A stretch of DNA of 64,000 nt from Enoplosus armatus (Eukaryota; Chordata; Actinopteri; Centrarchiformes; Enoplosidae), in assembly GCF_043641665.1 (NCBI RefSeq), contig NC_092200.1:18261026-18325025 (forward strand), given 5' to 3'. The notes beneath the pieces were generated by a model that saw only the letters and a program-made list of their open reading frames with translations, did not search any database and was not told the DNA's origin. Both the position numbers and the translations under genes were made by a program. Shown here piece after piece: positions 11,901 to 26,011 of the stretch. Within the stretch, counting starts at the first letter, position 1; each line of letters begins with the position of its first letter.

Positions 11901-14900
11901 GTATTGGTATGAACGGATTTGTGTTGTCGCATTCACCAATGTTCTCGTGTGTTGAATTACGGACACAATTCATACGTGAATTTGGAGTTTAAACATGAGA
12001 CAGAAATGAACAAAAGTACGATTAGATTTTATGATTTTCATTTGCTTGTTTCGGAGCAGCGATGTCTGCAGTTCAGTAGTTAATAAGAGAATTCTCTCTG
12101 CTTCAGGGTCTTTATGCAGTATCTGTCTAGGATCACGCTCACCTGATGTAATATCACCTGCTGTATGCTACAGTATTCTCTCATCTAACATGTGATAGTC
12201 TGCTCTGATGACACGTCGTTGGCAGCTGTTTTGTTACTAATATTTTCTAATTGTTTCGGGTCCTTGTTGTCTTTTTGTCGAAGCTCTGCTGCGTGGAAGT
12301 CGTCCCTTTTACTCCCTGGGCACATTTTTCGCGGATGAAACTTCCCCACAAACGAATCGCAGCAGGTAGCCTTACAGGGCTGTCGTTTACGCTAATGACG
12401 AACTCTCGCTGACACCCACCTCCCCGTGAATGGGTGGGTATTCGTCAGGCTCGAACCAGTGATTTATGACCTCAAAAGAATTGAGGTGAATCCGGCTTCG
12501 AACACTCGTACGAGCAAACCTCGCAGAAGTAGAGAATATGAACATGCTCTTGCATGAGGCCCGATAACTTTACTAACCGTAAGTACAGTAAAGAGCTACC
12601 ACTGCAGAGTGTGTTGGCCAACTGCGGCTTAAGGAATGTAACTGAGAGTGGAAACGCTGAATTTTCTAATGACACTGCCATAAAAAAAAAAAAACTGTAT
12701 CAGGATGTGTGATATCCGGTCTATACCCCGCTATCAGCATAAAAATGTCAAGGAAGTTCAATTTTCTTTCCCTCCTAATATGGCATTTATGGTGCTTTTC
12801 ATGAGTTGACTGTCTCTGTTGACATTCCGTGTGCCTGATGAATAACTCCTCCAGTACTGCCGTTGGTGTATGCATCGGCAGCAGGCCCACACTGCGTCTT
12901 CACTCCCACAAACTGAACAAGAGGAAGTAGTTCTGACCTTTTTTTTTTTTTTTTTTTTTTTTTACTGGGAAAAGTCTGTATCCATCTGCCTCAAAGGATA
13001 ATTCTGGTAATTATTTGTCAAGTTTGAGATCTGGGAGCGTGACGAGAAAAAAAAAGAAAAGAAAGTAGTCAGCACAAACATGTCAAACGTTTGTAGAGAA
13101 AATGTCCTGCAGAGTAAAAGAGGCCGACACGAAAAAACAACCAGACAGGAGAAATGTTTAGGAGAAGAGGCGGAGGCACTCACTTCTCCACCCACAGACA
13201 CACTGCAACAGGCAAAAAAGCTGAATGCAGCTGTGAGGCAGGTTATGTTGTGACTAAGTGTTTAAGGTCATTGAACATGAAGGAAATCACCACGCAGTAA
13301 AAAAAAAAAAAAATAGACAAGACAGGGTGAGAGAAACTGCACGGCAGAGTAAATACAAGACTGACTGATACTGCTTTGGACGCACTGAACATCTCATGAA
13401 ATCTCACAAACGGAAGGTAAAAGATATAAATGGCTGTCAGGTAATAGATTGACTGTATGCTCTGCAGTGCTATTCAAGAAACCTACTTAATTGAATCGGG
13501 ACTGTGCTCTCCGTAATGCGTTTGTTGAATTGATTTGAAAGAGTATTTCCTTAATAAACAGGCAATTCTCACAGCAGATGAAATAAAAAAAAAAAACCCC
13601 ACTGTGAGGCCTGATGATGATATAATTCGCTTGGTTACAGGGAAGCTGGTCCGGAATATCTTGTTGTCTCATCTGCTGCCTGTGGATTCAGGAGCACAGA
13701 ATTGGTTTTCTTATTTTACCGACCATGTGATCATGTGGGTTGTGAATGTACTGTAGTGACTAAAATGTGTTGATATTAAGGAGTGTGGGGGGGGGGGGGG
13801 GTATAAAATATAAAAATCTGGGATAATGTAACAAGCCGTTCAAGTTGATTTACAAAATGTGTGATTTATAACAAAACCGTTCCAAATCACTGTTGATGTG
13901 GCAGTGCCATGGTTGAGGTTTGGTTAGGTTCAGGCACCCATGGTTTAGGTTTAAAAAGGGTTGGGGTCATAGTTCCAAGAATCCGACGTCGGCTGTCGGT
14001 AGTTAAACTGGGAAAAAAGAGTTGTCCTCTGCGTTAAAGCCTGACGTTTAGCAGCAGCGAGCGTCCCGCTTTGCCTGGTTGCTAAAGTTCACCTGCCCTG
14101 CATGTCTTTGGTCCGTGGGAGGAAACGCACACAGTCACAGATTGGAATCCAATCCACTGCTCCTGCTGCGAGATTGATTTCTTCCCCAAGGATCATTTGT
14201 CGAGTGTGCGAGTGTGGCCAAACAAAGCATCGCCGTGTTGTCGAGCCTTCGGGATCAGGTTGTCAAACACAGAATGCAGAAGTACGGCCGCGTACGCCCA
14301 AGTTACCAAGTGACGTGTTTTTCTACACCTGACTTTATATCGACACAGTATTTTTAAACTGTTTTTCCCAACAATTTCGTATTACACTGCCTTATATTTG
14401 GGAGTCTTTGGGAGAGACGGGACAGGACCAAAAAGAATGGTCAAAATTGAAACGGCAGAGGGTGAGACGCCTAGTGGTATGTCCACAACTTGCCCTACCC
14501 AGCCATATGTACGCATACGATCTAAAAAACATGGCTCCGACTACCAGCCCACTAAACCTAAACTCCAGCCGATCTGACGTGGCGCATTTGAGAAACTATC
14601 ATGATAACGATATCATCCATATTAGGCGTTCCCGTTATGATTTCCCCATCAGCCCAGAGGTGTAGCCTGTGGTCAAGTCCCCCGACCCCTCAATTTCATC
14701 CAGCTTTATTAATGTCTGACCTCACATTTGCGAATGCCCTCATCTCTGACCGCCGCTGTAATTAGCATTCCGGCCCACACACTGGCTGTAAGGCTTCCTG
14801 GAATATTGCTGCATGGCGCTGTGCTTAAAAAAAAAAAAAAAAAAAAAAAAGTGATGAGAGGAGTGGGAGAGGGATCGTCATCCTCATTTGTCAGGCTGAG

Positions 14901-17900
14901 AATCCAGCCACGGATCTTGATATGGCAGAGGAGACGGCGGGAAATACTAATTCACTTGGCCGCGCATGACAAGGGTGGGTTGCTTTTTGTTTCCGGGGGC
15001 AAATATTTTCGGAGGCAGCAGCAACACGGCACGCGACCCCAACTGAGACGCGTCTTTAAAAATGTCCCTTTCAGTTTGGATGCGGTGTGTTTGGGGCCGC
15101 GGATGTGGGCGTGACACCCGAGGCGACTCGCGGCCGGCCTGGTTTCAGAAGTCGGGGAGGCAGCCAAACTGCACATATGTGAATGATATTTCTCGTTTGT
15201 ACATTTATATAAATCTTGCTAATGACACATGATGGAATTAGTTTTCCAAATTTAGATAATTGATTTGAATGACTACACATTCAGGTTGTCGACCAGTTGA
15301 TAGTTCTCCACAGTGGTGGGCGGTGGTGGGAGGGGGGGTTGGGGGTTCCTGTAGCTGGATATTTTGTACGTCATTATGTCACTCCACCTCCTTTTCATGC
15401 CCTTTGACGCTTGTTTCATGACTCCTAGTACATGAGTAATATCATTCGGTGTGCCTCTCTCGCTCCCTGCCCTGCCCCCAGTTTTCCCGAGGGCCCTCAT
15501 TGGATACTGCTCTTTTCTTGTTTCTTGTGTCGTTTCCAAGGTGCCGATTCTTCGACGTCTTGTGGGTTTCAGTCTCAGATCAATGGCATTTGTTGAGGGG
15601 ATAGACCCTTACTTGTTTCCCCCTTGCCTTCAGTTTGATCTGAGGTGGGGGGTTTTTGTTTGTTTTTGTGGAGTCTGCATCTAGTGGCCGTTCAAGGAAG
15701 TACATCACAAGGCTCCTCTGCACTGGCTTCATCCCTCAGCTGTGGCGATTGCGTCTTGGTGTGGGGTGCTGCTCATAGCTTTTTCCAAAGTGACTGCCAT
15801 GTATCACTGGACTACAGAGGCCGGATGCTTCATTCATGCCTCAGCGGCTGAAAACGAAGTACTCCTCTCCCACTCTGGCCCAGGGGTCTCTTTGTGTCAG
15901 CGTGCACAAAGGCCTCATCTATTGTGCTTAATGTCAGCTATTGTCTCACTTTCCTGTTAAAACTCGTCGCCACCGCAAGCCCAATTAACTTGTAAATGGA
16001 GACATATTGAGACACCGAGCTTCATTGTGAAAGCCGTATCTGGAGGCAGGCGGCCTCGCCCCCTACATCGGTCGGGCCACGTCAATGTCGTTTCCTGCTG
16101 GCTACACTCTGCCTCGCAATGCTGGTGAAGATGGATTAGCGTCCGGACATAGATTGGTGTGAAATTAAATAAGCGAGAGTCTCTGGGAGAGAGAGAGAGA
16201 GAGAGAGGGAGGAGTGAACAAGTCCAGCCCTGACCAGAGGAACAGTTGAGTAAATAAGCAGCACGGGTCACCCAGTCCCTGTCATCGTGACTTAGCCAGC
16301 GGGGGAATTGCTCTACAGTGAGAGAGGGAGAGGGAGAGGGCAGGGAGGTAGTTAAGGGACTAAACAAGCAGCACGTTGTCACTGTGGCCCTGTCAGCTTG
16401 TGTTATAGCCAACGAGGAAGTGGGACAAATGGCCCGTGGCTGTCAAAGTCCTGCTCGGGCTTTTTGGAAATCAGGCAGCCCTCCAGCCACTTCTTGCCAA
16501 TCTCAGTGAAATCACGGGCAATATGTTGCGGCTTCTAAAGTGCATGACCAACACCAGTATGCAAGCCCAATAATAATAATAATAATAATAATAATGATAA
16601 TAATAGCACTTAATAAAAAAGGTATAATAGTAACTTTATACCGGTAGTGCCATTCCATGTATGTAACATTTGAAGGATAATGGCATATTGGATTTCCCTT
16701 CGTCCAAGCAGACTATTTTAAGTGAATTCAAAAGGTAAACAATTCAATCCGTCTAATGATCATGAACTGTTAACAAAGCACTCTTCTTAGCGCTCTGCAT
16801 GAATGACGCAAGATCAATAGGTAGCCACGACAACACATACATGCACATCTCCAGGGCAGAGTAGGGACTTGGACCCTGGTACGTCTGCGAAAACAGAGGT
16901 GTGTTGAGCTTGTGCTTCTTCATTCAGTGAATGATTTACCTGTCAACACCTGTCGGTTGGTTTGAAATAAGACAGTGTGGACATGAAATGGAGCAGAAGT
17001 AAAACGTTTATTTTTTTTTCCCCCCAGACCAAATGAACTGAACTGAACTGCAGGTATCAAAGCACCCATGAAGTCAGCAAACTGATTCACGGATATAAAC
17101 AGTTGTTATTATTATCCATCAACAATATAGCTTGACCTGAGGACACTCTTCTTCTTTCGCATAATTTCCAACTCGATGCTGTTTTCCAGTAGCCATAGTG
17201 CACGAGGTGCCAGTTCCACAAAGACATTTCAGACTGGTCTGTAGTCTTGTCTTAGGCCGCTCTTAAGTCTAAAAACACTTTAAAACGGTCCAACTGCAGG
17301 CCTCATGTCTGGGGACCAGGTCCGCAAGACCTGAAGAGAGTGAGGTCAGGTAAATAACTAGGTAAATATTTGTTCTTATTAGGTGACGTTACACAAATGT
17401 CTGTTGGAGAAGCTAACATTCAGCCGGCAGCATTGTTGTTGGGGATGGGTGTTAAGCAACTGTCATGGCAACATCACTTCGTTACACCGCTGAGACACCG
17501 AAGAGACCGTTCCCATGTAGAACTGCGGATCTACAGCCCTGTTAATACCTGACATCCACATGCATCTCACGTCCACATTGTGTCTGCTTACGGCTCAGCC
17601 GAATCAGTTTCATCTGCCAGTAACAAGCTCTCTGGTGTCTGCATTAAAGTGTAACTACTCTCTCTCTCTCCCTCTCTCCCTCTTGCATAATGCACACCAC
17701 TTTCACTCCAAATATTAACTACTGTCAGAAAGATGCCAAGTGTTGGGGAAATCACGGTACTTTGTGCAATTACTTCTCAAAACACACAAGTGGGTGCATT
17801 CAGCAGCTGAGGAGACGCAAAACTGCTGCTGTCAGTACTGACAGAACTGCCAACAGACACTCGCTTGAGCGTGCATCATTCCCTTCAAGAACCTGCGTTC

Positions 17901-20900
17901 AACCCGTGTTTCCGAGCCGGGTCTGTCCTGCATGACACCGCTTTTTAACAACCAAACCCGATCACCCATGATCTCCAGTCAGGTCCATTTACACAGGGTG
18001 CAGGTGTGACTGATCTGACAGAACACAGGGCTCCGGCAGGAAAGGAGCGCGTGCTTTATGGTGAGCAAAGACGAGGTACGCAAGGTATTACGGCGGCAAT
18101 ATCAAAAAGCGACCGCGTTCCTGCTCACCTGATCTGGAATTACCGTTGATCAAATGCGTCGCTGCACGTGTTCAACAAGAGCAACCATGTGGGAATCTTG
18201 CTGAGGTCAAAGTATGTAAACAAACCACAGTCTGGAGTCTGCACTACACGACGTAGTCTGGAACTCGCTCCAGGACCCCACCATCAACGCCACCGATGAC
18301 ATTAACGGATAATGGAGAGTAAGGCTAGGAGAATCTTTAAGGATCCCAGCCACCCGCCTTTTCTCCCTGCTGCGGTCGGGAAGAAGGCACCGGATACACA
18401 CCAAGCCAGCACAGAGAGGCTCAGGGCTCAGAGCTTCTACCCTCAGGTCACCAGGATCCTGAATGAAGTCACTGTCCAAGACTCACCCCCAAATAATGCC
18501 ATGACTATGTAAAAACAGGATGGACACTAAATGTTGGTTACAAGCAGATGTAAGGCCATACTCAGGCCGACATCAGCAGCCCCCTCATTCATTTGAACGG
18601 CATAGTGGGTGTGCCAACAAGGAAAACACAGGGTCATCAGGAACGCATCCAGCAGGCTGCGTTGGCCCATTAAATACGTGAAGCAGCACCCCAAAAGCAC
18701 AACACCAACTAAAACGAGAGTGACTTTTTCAGGCAATACCTGCATTATTACCTCATTTTGAGGCTCCGTCTTGTAGAGGGGCCCATAGTGAGATCTTTTA
18801 CTGTAAGGGCTTTATTGTTTCACTGCACATTGTGCTTGGTGGTGCATTTCACGAAATACAATTGTGCTTAATGAAGCTACCACAAACCAATTAGTGATTA
18901 CTAACAATTGCAGACACAGTAGACGGAGAGTGGGAGAAGCAGGGGATTCAAAAAGAGGCCCATCACACATTATTGAGGCTTCCTGGCGGGTTAATGTGGT
19001 CCCTATGAAGGGTTAACCAAAACCAAAAACAAACAAATCTTAACTTGGGTTGCAATTTCAGTGCCACACGGTGGTAAAAAGGCTGTTGGTATCTTTCCTT
19101 TCCTGAAAATCACACAGATCAAAGTGTATTTGCAAGTTCAGTTGCAAGTTTTTGGTTTTTTTTTTGTTGTTGTTTCAGTTCTCCTCTACTCCTCTACCCC
19201 GTCCGCCCTTTTCACCAGTCGACCTGAATAAATCACTGTGGCAGCGCCTGGGTGCGTGGCGGCTCTGTGGGTCCCAGCTCCTGGCCTCGGTACCCATCGC
19301 GACCGCACACACCGACGGGTGTTGCACGCACGCATGGGCGCACTGTGCCGCATTCACTGACAGGACTTTGTGCTCCTGGGTGTTCAGCCAGGTGGAAACA
19401 TTCAGACCGGGCAAGGTCAGGGGGTTGTCGGTACAAATCCTGGCGGGGGGGAACCTGTAAATGAAAGATTAATCCCTCAGTGCGCTGGGTGTGAAATCGG
19501 CCAATCGCTGGAAGCACTACTCTGGGCTCAGAGGACACAGGAGCATGGGGCACATCCTGGAGACAAGCAGCCACAATGGTGTTTATCATGTCTAATTGTG
19601 GGCCTCTGGTCATGGAAGCTTGCTAAGAACCCAATGAGCTGGAGCCAGAAGTGCCAATCCAGGCCTGCAGTCTGGCCATCACTGCTTTATCGCTGTGAAA
19701 AAGGCCCATGTGTCTTTGTTCCTGCAGAGAGCTGTTAGGAGATGACCCGTTGACACAGCTACACAGGGGTTCTCAACTCCTTCCATGTGCTGCTAAAAAA
19801 GCTGTGCAGCCCTTTATTTTTCAAGCCTTGGTAAATACACCGCCATTTGTCGAGTAAAAGCACTACACCGCCATTTGTCGAGTAAAAGCACTACACCTCC
19901 AAAACACACTACTTTCACTGCACCGCTGAGCTCAACACTCTCATGCGCACACTTCATACACGTTTCCATTGGCAACTCGAAAGTAGATCCTCGCACCTAA
20001 CGCGCCCTTTCTTTTTTAGACACAGCCACTTAGCACGTCACGCCTTGCTGATCAGACCACGGTGGTCCTATTCTTTTCACTGCTCTTCTTCTTTCTGTAC
20101 CTTTTTTCCGTGCAATATGTTCCAGCTTTCAAGCCCTGGCTCAGCCCTGGTTCTTCCAGTTTGAACCGAAGGTCGAACTCTAAATTCACTGTTTCCTTCA
20201 GAGATCAATCTGGCTGAATGAAACAATGTCAATCAATCACAGCTCTGGAAAGGGAGAAGGGGGCATCCATAGGAGTTGTATTGTTGAGACATTTTAAATT
20301 AGTTATCGGGTAGTTTTTGGAGGCCCTTCTTGGTGCAGACTTGCCTTCGAAGTATTGATCAGAATGTTTGCACAGTCATGAATCTTTAACTTCTCATCTG
20401 CTAGGGTAAAAAGTGAGAACCAGCCGCTTGGCTTTAAAGAACTTTAAATAACTTGTTGTGAAATAGTGGATTTTGCTGCAACCGGTTTGCCATACATTGC
20501 AATTTTGTCAGGGAAGAAAATGGTTCAATTGGAAAATTCAAACCTTCATGACATAAAGTTTGTTTTGATACAGTAGGTAAATGTGAGCAGGTGGTGAACA
20601 GTTTTTAAGTTCCTGGCTGGCTTGACTTACTTTACCATCCTCAACATGGTGATCAAATGATCATTAGGAGTTATTATGTTAGAGGTGTTTTGCCGAGTTC
20701 TTAATCGCCTGCCATGCATATCCGTGCCCCAGGCATTATTTGCATGGAGGTGAAAGTATTGTATTGTGGTTCAGGTTTAATTTGCCTTGTTAGAAAAAAA
20801 AAACGTTTGTTTTTTTTGTTTTTTTTTGGTGAATGATAGAGGAGTTTGTAGCACAGCCCCCCTGAAGTTTAGATTTTTTTGCACTTAACCTCATGCTGTT

Positions 20901-23900
20901 TGTTGAAGCTGCCATTGTGTGAAGTTGTATTTTGAAGCTTTATGGCTGGTCACCATAGCAGCAGACCTTTAAAGGTCCTAGGACCTACCCACAAGATATG
21001 GATACCAATAATACAAGATACCAATGATAGTATACATTTGTCGATAGTATAGGTTGATAGTATACTTATCCATCAACTTCATACACAATTTATTTATCAA
21101 AACCTTGACAAGCATGCCCCTCATAGAAGGTCAAATCTTAAGTGATAGGACCAGAGGTTTTTGAACTCTGGCCTTCAGAACAACAAGAAAGCCATTTTAA
21201 CTTCACATTTTAAGTGACACTTCAACTGCTTTCACCTATTACAGTCAACCGACACAAGTGAATAAATGAATGGCACTTCCACTTCAAATGAAGCTCAGCG
21301 TAAGATGAAGTGTTTTTAATTGAAGAGACAGGCCGTGCTCTTGGGATGAGGGATCCAGTTGTTCAAAACTGCTTTTGACTTGCTTCATCTCTGACGATTG
21401 TTTCGTTGTAAATCATTTACAGTGGTAAACGATGATTAAATGTAGTACATTTTCACTTTATCACGGTAATGGTTCAAACAAATCACATCATAAGTTTTAT
21501 GACATTTTGAATCCTGAATCCATCCTTCAGCTGGGATCAGAATGTTCCTGGTTTTTTGGGGTTTTTTTTGGATCAAAGTGATCCCAATCCAAGTTTTGAA
21601 CAACACAAGTAACACAAACTGAGGGTTTTATCCAGATTAAAAACAGGATTGGATTGCGCGATCCGATCTGGTTTTCAGAATCCAGATTTCCTTTCGAACA
21701 ACCCAGGATTTGATCCAATCCGATAGCCGTAATTTGATCCTTTCACCACCACCAGTGTCTAGACTCCATTGGGGAGTATCCTATACTAAAGGCTTAACTA
21801 CCCCCTTAAATAATGACGGCGTCCCGATGGGGCCTAATCTAACCAAGACTTTCACACTTCTTATCTTTATCATGCACGAGTCAATAAATAACTGTTCACT
21901 CATTTAAGTCTGATTGAACTGACATTTCATTCTTTCATCTATTTCTCCTCTGACATTACAAAAGCTTCTGTGTCTAACTCAACTAACAGTTCAACTTCTT
22001 TGTCATCACAAGTCAATGGACATTTTCGCTCGCTTTCATCTCTTACTCGCCGACATTTCAGCGTCTTTCATCATATCATTTAATGCAAGTTAATCTGCTT
22101 CCAACAGTTTTCAGCACTTCAACGGAAACTTGAATCTCATTGCGGCAATTAACCTTCAAATGACTTTTGACCACCGCTTTGACCACTTAGAACTTTCCAC
22201 TGACACCTCAACTGCTTTCAGTGCTTACTTCAACTGTTGCGTCAAACCCTTTCAGTGTTTTAGCCGGCACTTCAACTCTTTCAGTGCTTCAACTTCAACT
22301 GTAACTCTCCCACAGAGAGTCCTCGCGAGATTTCACAAGTACAAAAGATAAGAAAAAGAAAGACAAACACCCAGTGAAAACAGTCTAACTAGTACTAGTT
22401 AACTTTAAGTAGTTAACTTTAACTTAACTTTAACTTTAAGTAGTTAAATAGTAATAGCTTCTTACCATCTTTCCCATTGCATGTTACTTTGCCTTTGTTT
22501 TCCTTTCCTCTTATGTAACCCTGTTCTAATTTATCTTAGGCACATCAAAGTGTTACATAAATTAAGACGTTATTATTAAGTGAGTTCGTCACTGTTGGAG
22601 CGGCAGAAGCTCAGCAGACGTGCAGCACGCGGCCTCCTCGGGGCTGCAGCACGGCTGTCCTCGGAATGAACTCGGGACCTTTTTCATTAGTATTTGTTGA
22701 TTCAGAGCTTCCTTGCTTGTTTGCTCGTCCCCCCTCCCTGTCTTGGCACGCCGGAGAATGAAGACAGAAAAGACAATTGGGCTTTCACCCTCACTGTTCC
22801 CCATCAGTTCATAGGTTTTCATTTAGTTCGAAAATAAGGTTGTCTGTAGGCCTGCTGTTTTAAGTGCAAACAGTGTTTGAAGTTCACTTGCTTTTGGTAT
22901 TTGGTGTGAAGCTTTTTCTTTATTTTTTTTCATAATATTGTGCTGCTCTCTCAGCATGTCTTAAATACCCTCATTTTTCCCCCCCAAAAGTAATGCTTTA
23001 TTCAGTTGGATTTAATCCATATACTCCCTCCCTGTGGTTTCCTGGATGGAGCTAGTTCTATTCCTAGGGATGCTTTGCAGGGCTAAAGGAGAAAGTGTTT
23101 TGCAGCTTGTTTCGTGCATTCGGTTTATTGCATTGTATTAGGTGTCACCTTTTATGAAATCTAAAACAATACACTGCAGATTTCTGACGTGAAATTTAAA
23201 CCGCAGTTAAAGCAGCATTAATGAATATAGCCTGGTTCCAGATTTGAGTGATTTCAGTAGCTTCAGTGTTGTTTTCACTACCAGTTGGAAAAAAAAAAAA
23301 CATTCAAGCCAATCAGAGCTTTGTAGGCAGCATTAAAATCTTCTCATAGCCCCTGTTTTCAGTCTGAAATCACAATCAGTCATCCCTTTTTGTGCACACA
23401 AAAGTTTATTGTTCATATTTTATTTTTATTACCGAAGGGAAGAACAAAAGGTCTTTGGAGAGGACCAGTGGGGTTGAGATCCTATTTGTTATCATTTTAA
23501 CAGTAAAAAAACAAACATATAATTCCAAGTAATATTAATCTAGATTAACAAATAGCTATAAATGTAATAATAATTAAATAATAAACTGCAAGCAGTAATT
23601 AGCAGAAGAAAGCACAAATGTTGAAATGGCAAAATCTGCAAACGCAGATGTCCCTGTAAGCTATGGGCTGTGCTGAATCAGAATCGGAGTCATGTGCCAA
23701 TATGCAGGAATAATAATAATAATGCATAATATAATGCATTGAGTCCGATATAGAGACGTTACGGGACCGCAGCAAGCTAATTGGCACCAAAGAATACACT
23801 GACAACAATATGATTCATCAATCCTACATCATGAAATCGATTACGACTAAGACATACAGTGGTTTCCATTTGCTCTCGGCAGCTGACTTCAAGTCAGAGA

Positions 23901-25954
23901 TCAAGCTAAGATATCACATTCATTGCCAGCTGACCCTTCACTGATCTAATGATAGCAAATATGTAGATTCATAAGGAGTCATATTTTTATATTGGTGCAG
24001 ATCATTCCGTAATAAAAGACATACAACAACGGATGGGACTCAAACAATGGCATGGGGGCCCAGACACGCCGACATCAAGACAAAGCAAGGCAAGACAGCT
24101 GACACTGATGCGATATCGTTAAGTGACACTTTAGGCACTAATTTGGTGGGCGAACACAGTGTCGGTCCGCTTTTATTCTACATTTTACAACCAGACAGAA
24201 TGAAATTTATGAGTGATTCTTACCAGCAAAGTTAGTCTATACTGAAGGCCTCTCTGTGATGACTCTTTTTACCGCCACCTGAAGGCAGCAGGTTAAATGT
24301 TATAGCTGTGTTCCCACAGACAAAAGAGTGTTATTTTAAGAAATCTCAATTACATAATCATGTTATTATTATTATTACCAGGATCACGTTTATGTCGCAA
24401 TATGAATATTAAGCAGGCAGCTATTTCGTTCCCAGATTGTCAAGTTATCGTTTTTTCCATGTAAAACTTCTAGCTGAATTCAACTTTTAAGAATTATTTC
24501 AGAAATAAAAGAAAACATGAAAAGTGTGCTAAGGGTTCCCAAAAGTAGAACCCATTGTGTTTTTATATATGAAAAAAAAAAAGAACCCAAAAGCAATCCC
24601 AGTCAAAGCAGAGTCCATCTGTGTATATTATTAATATTACTGACCACCATCATTTTCTTTTTAAAAAAAAAATTGAGTAACAGCATTGGAGGGAGCTGGT
24701 TGGTTGCAGAACTGATGATTGTTTCCAGAGTGCTCATCGAGTGCTCGGTGTGTCCATAGAGATAGGGTTAGGGTTAGGGTTAGTGTCATTTTGACAGGTT
24801 GCTGGATGTACATATTCCCGGTAGCCTAGTTATTTTGATGAGGGGGAGATTTGGTTGGTGGCCGGTCTGGACTCCCAGGGAGCTGGTGTGTGTCCCAGTA
24901 TGACTGCTGTCAGGACTTTGGCTCTGGTAATACTGAGCAATTTTGATCTTGAGGCCGCTGGCGTTGCAGTGGATGTTGTACTGGTGGTTGCCATTATGTC
25001 TGAGGTCACCGGCGGCGGCGGCGGCGGCAGTCTGACGGAGAAAAAGTAGCCGGTGTAACGTGGCTGGCAAGCTGCGGAGCTGGATACTGACATTGCACTC
25101 ATTTCGGTAAGACGTGCAAAGATACATGCAAATACGAACCTGATGATGCAGGTTAAGGTTGGATACCAATCCTTTCGGGACTGACGTGTCCAATTGCTGA
25201 TGTCGGTTTGGGTCTGCAAACGGGATTTTGTTGACAGTGTATGACAAACTTTGAATAACGCTAGATTTGTCCTTTAACCATCACGGCGGTAGATCAGGAT
25301 CATATTATTTAGTCGTAACTGTGATTTGCGTTTAGCTCTGACAAACACTGTCGATCTTTGGGCTGTTCTTTTAAAGGCAATGAGAAACTGTATCATGTCA
25401 TTTAGTTTAGAGGACCGAGCACCATGAGAATCTTTTAGATGATGATGATGATGATGTGTCTTCCCACTGCTCGGGGAAAAAAAAAATGTAACTATGAAAC
25501 AAATGCATGCGTTTATTCAGAAACTGATTTTTATAGTTAGAGAGGAATTTCACAGGGGGGAATTATTTACACGTAAATGTACCGAGCGCAGCTTTGAATG
25601 TCACACTGAACATGCCTAGAATGTCCAGTGTTTGTAATGCGTTTTCCCTGTCTCTTGAACACGGAAAACTGGATGGAGCTGGGACCAGATCCCATCTTTC
25701 ATCAAAAAACAAACAAAAAAAAAAAAAACACACCTCTGTTCCGTCTCTCACAGTAGCACGAGCTGACTTGCTCTTCCCCCATATGTTCCTGTGTGTTTCA
25801 CAGCTGTGTCTGTACAGATGGAGCCCGCTGAGAAGACAGTCACACAAGCTCTGGGCTGTGTGACTGTCTCCGAGTGTGAGAAAATGGCGCTGCCAACGAC
25901 GGCAACGCGCTCGACTCACAAACAAACCGTCACTCGGCTCATCTGAATTCTCTT

Positions 25955-26011
<57 letters not shown>

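Noticed and set aside
15957..16412. 151-codon minus-strand ORF
   Set aside because: Includes a simple GA/CT tract and no recognisable domain.
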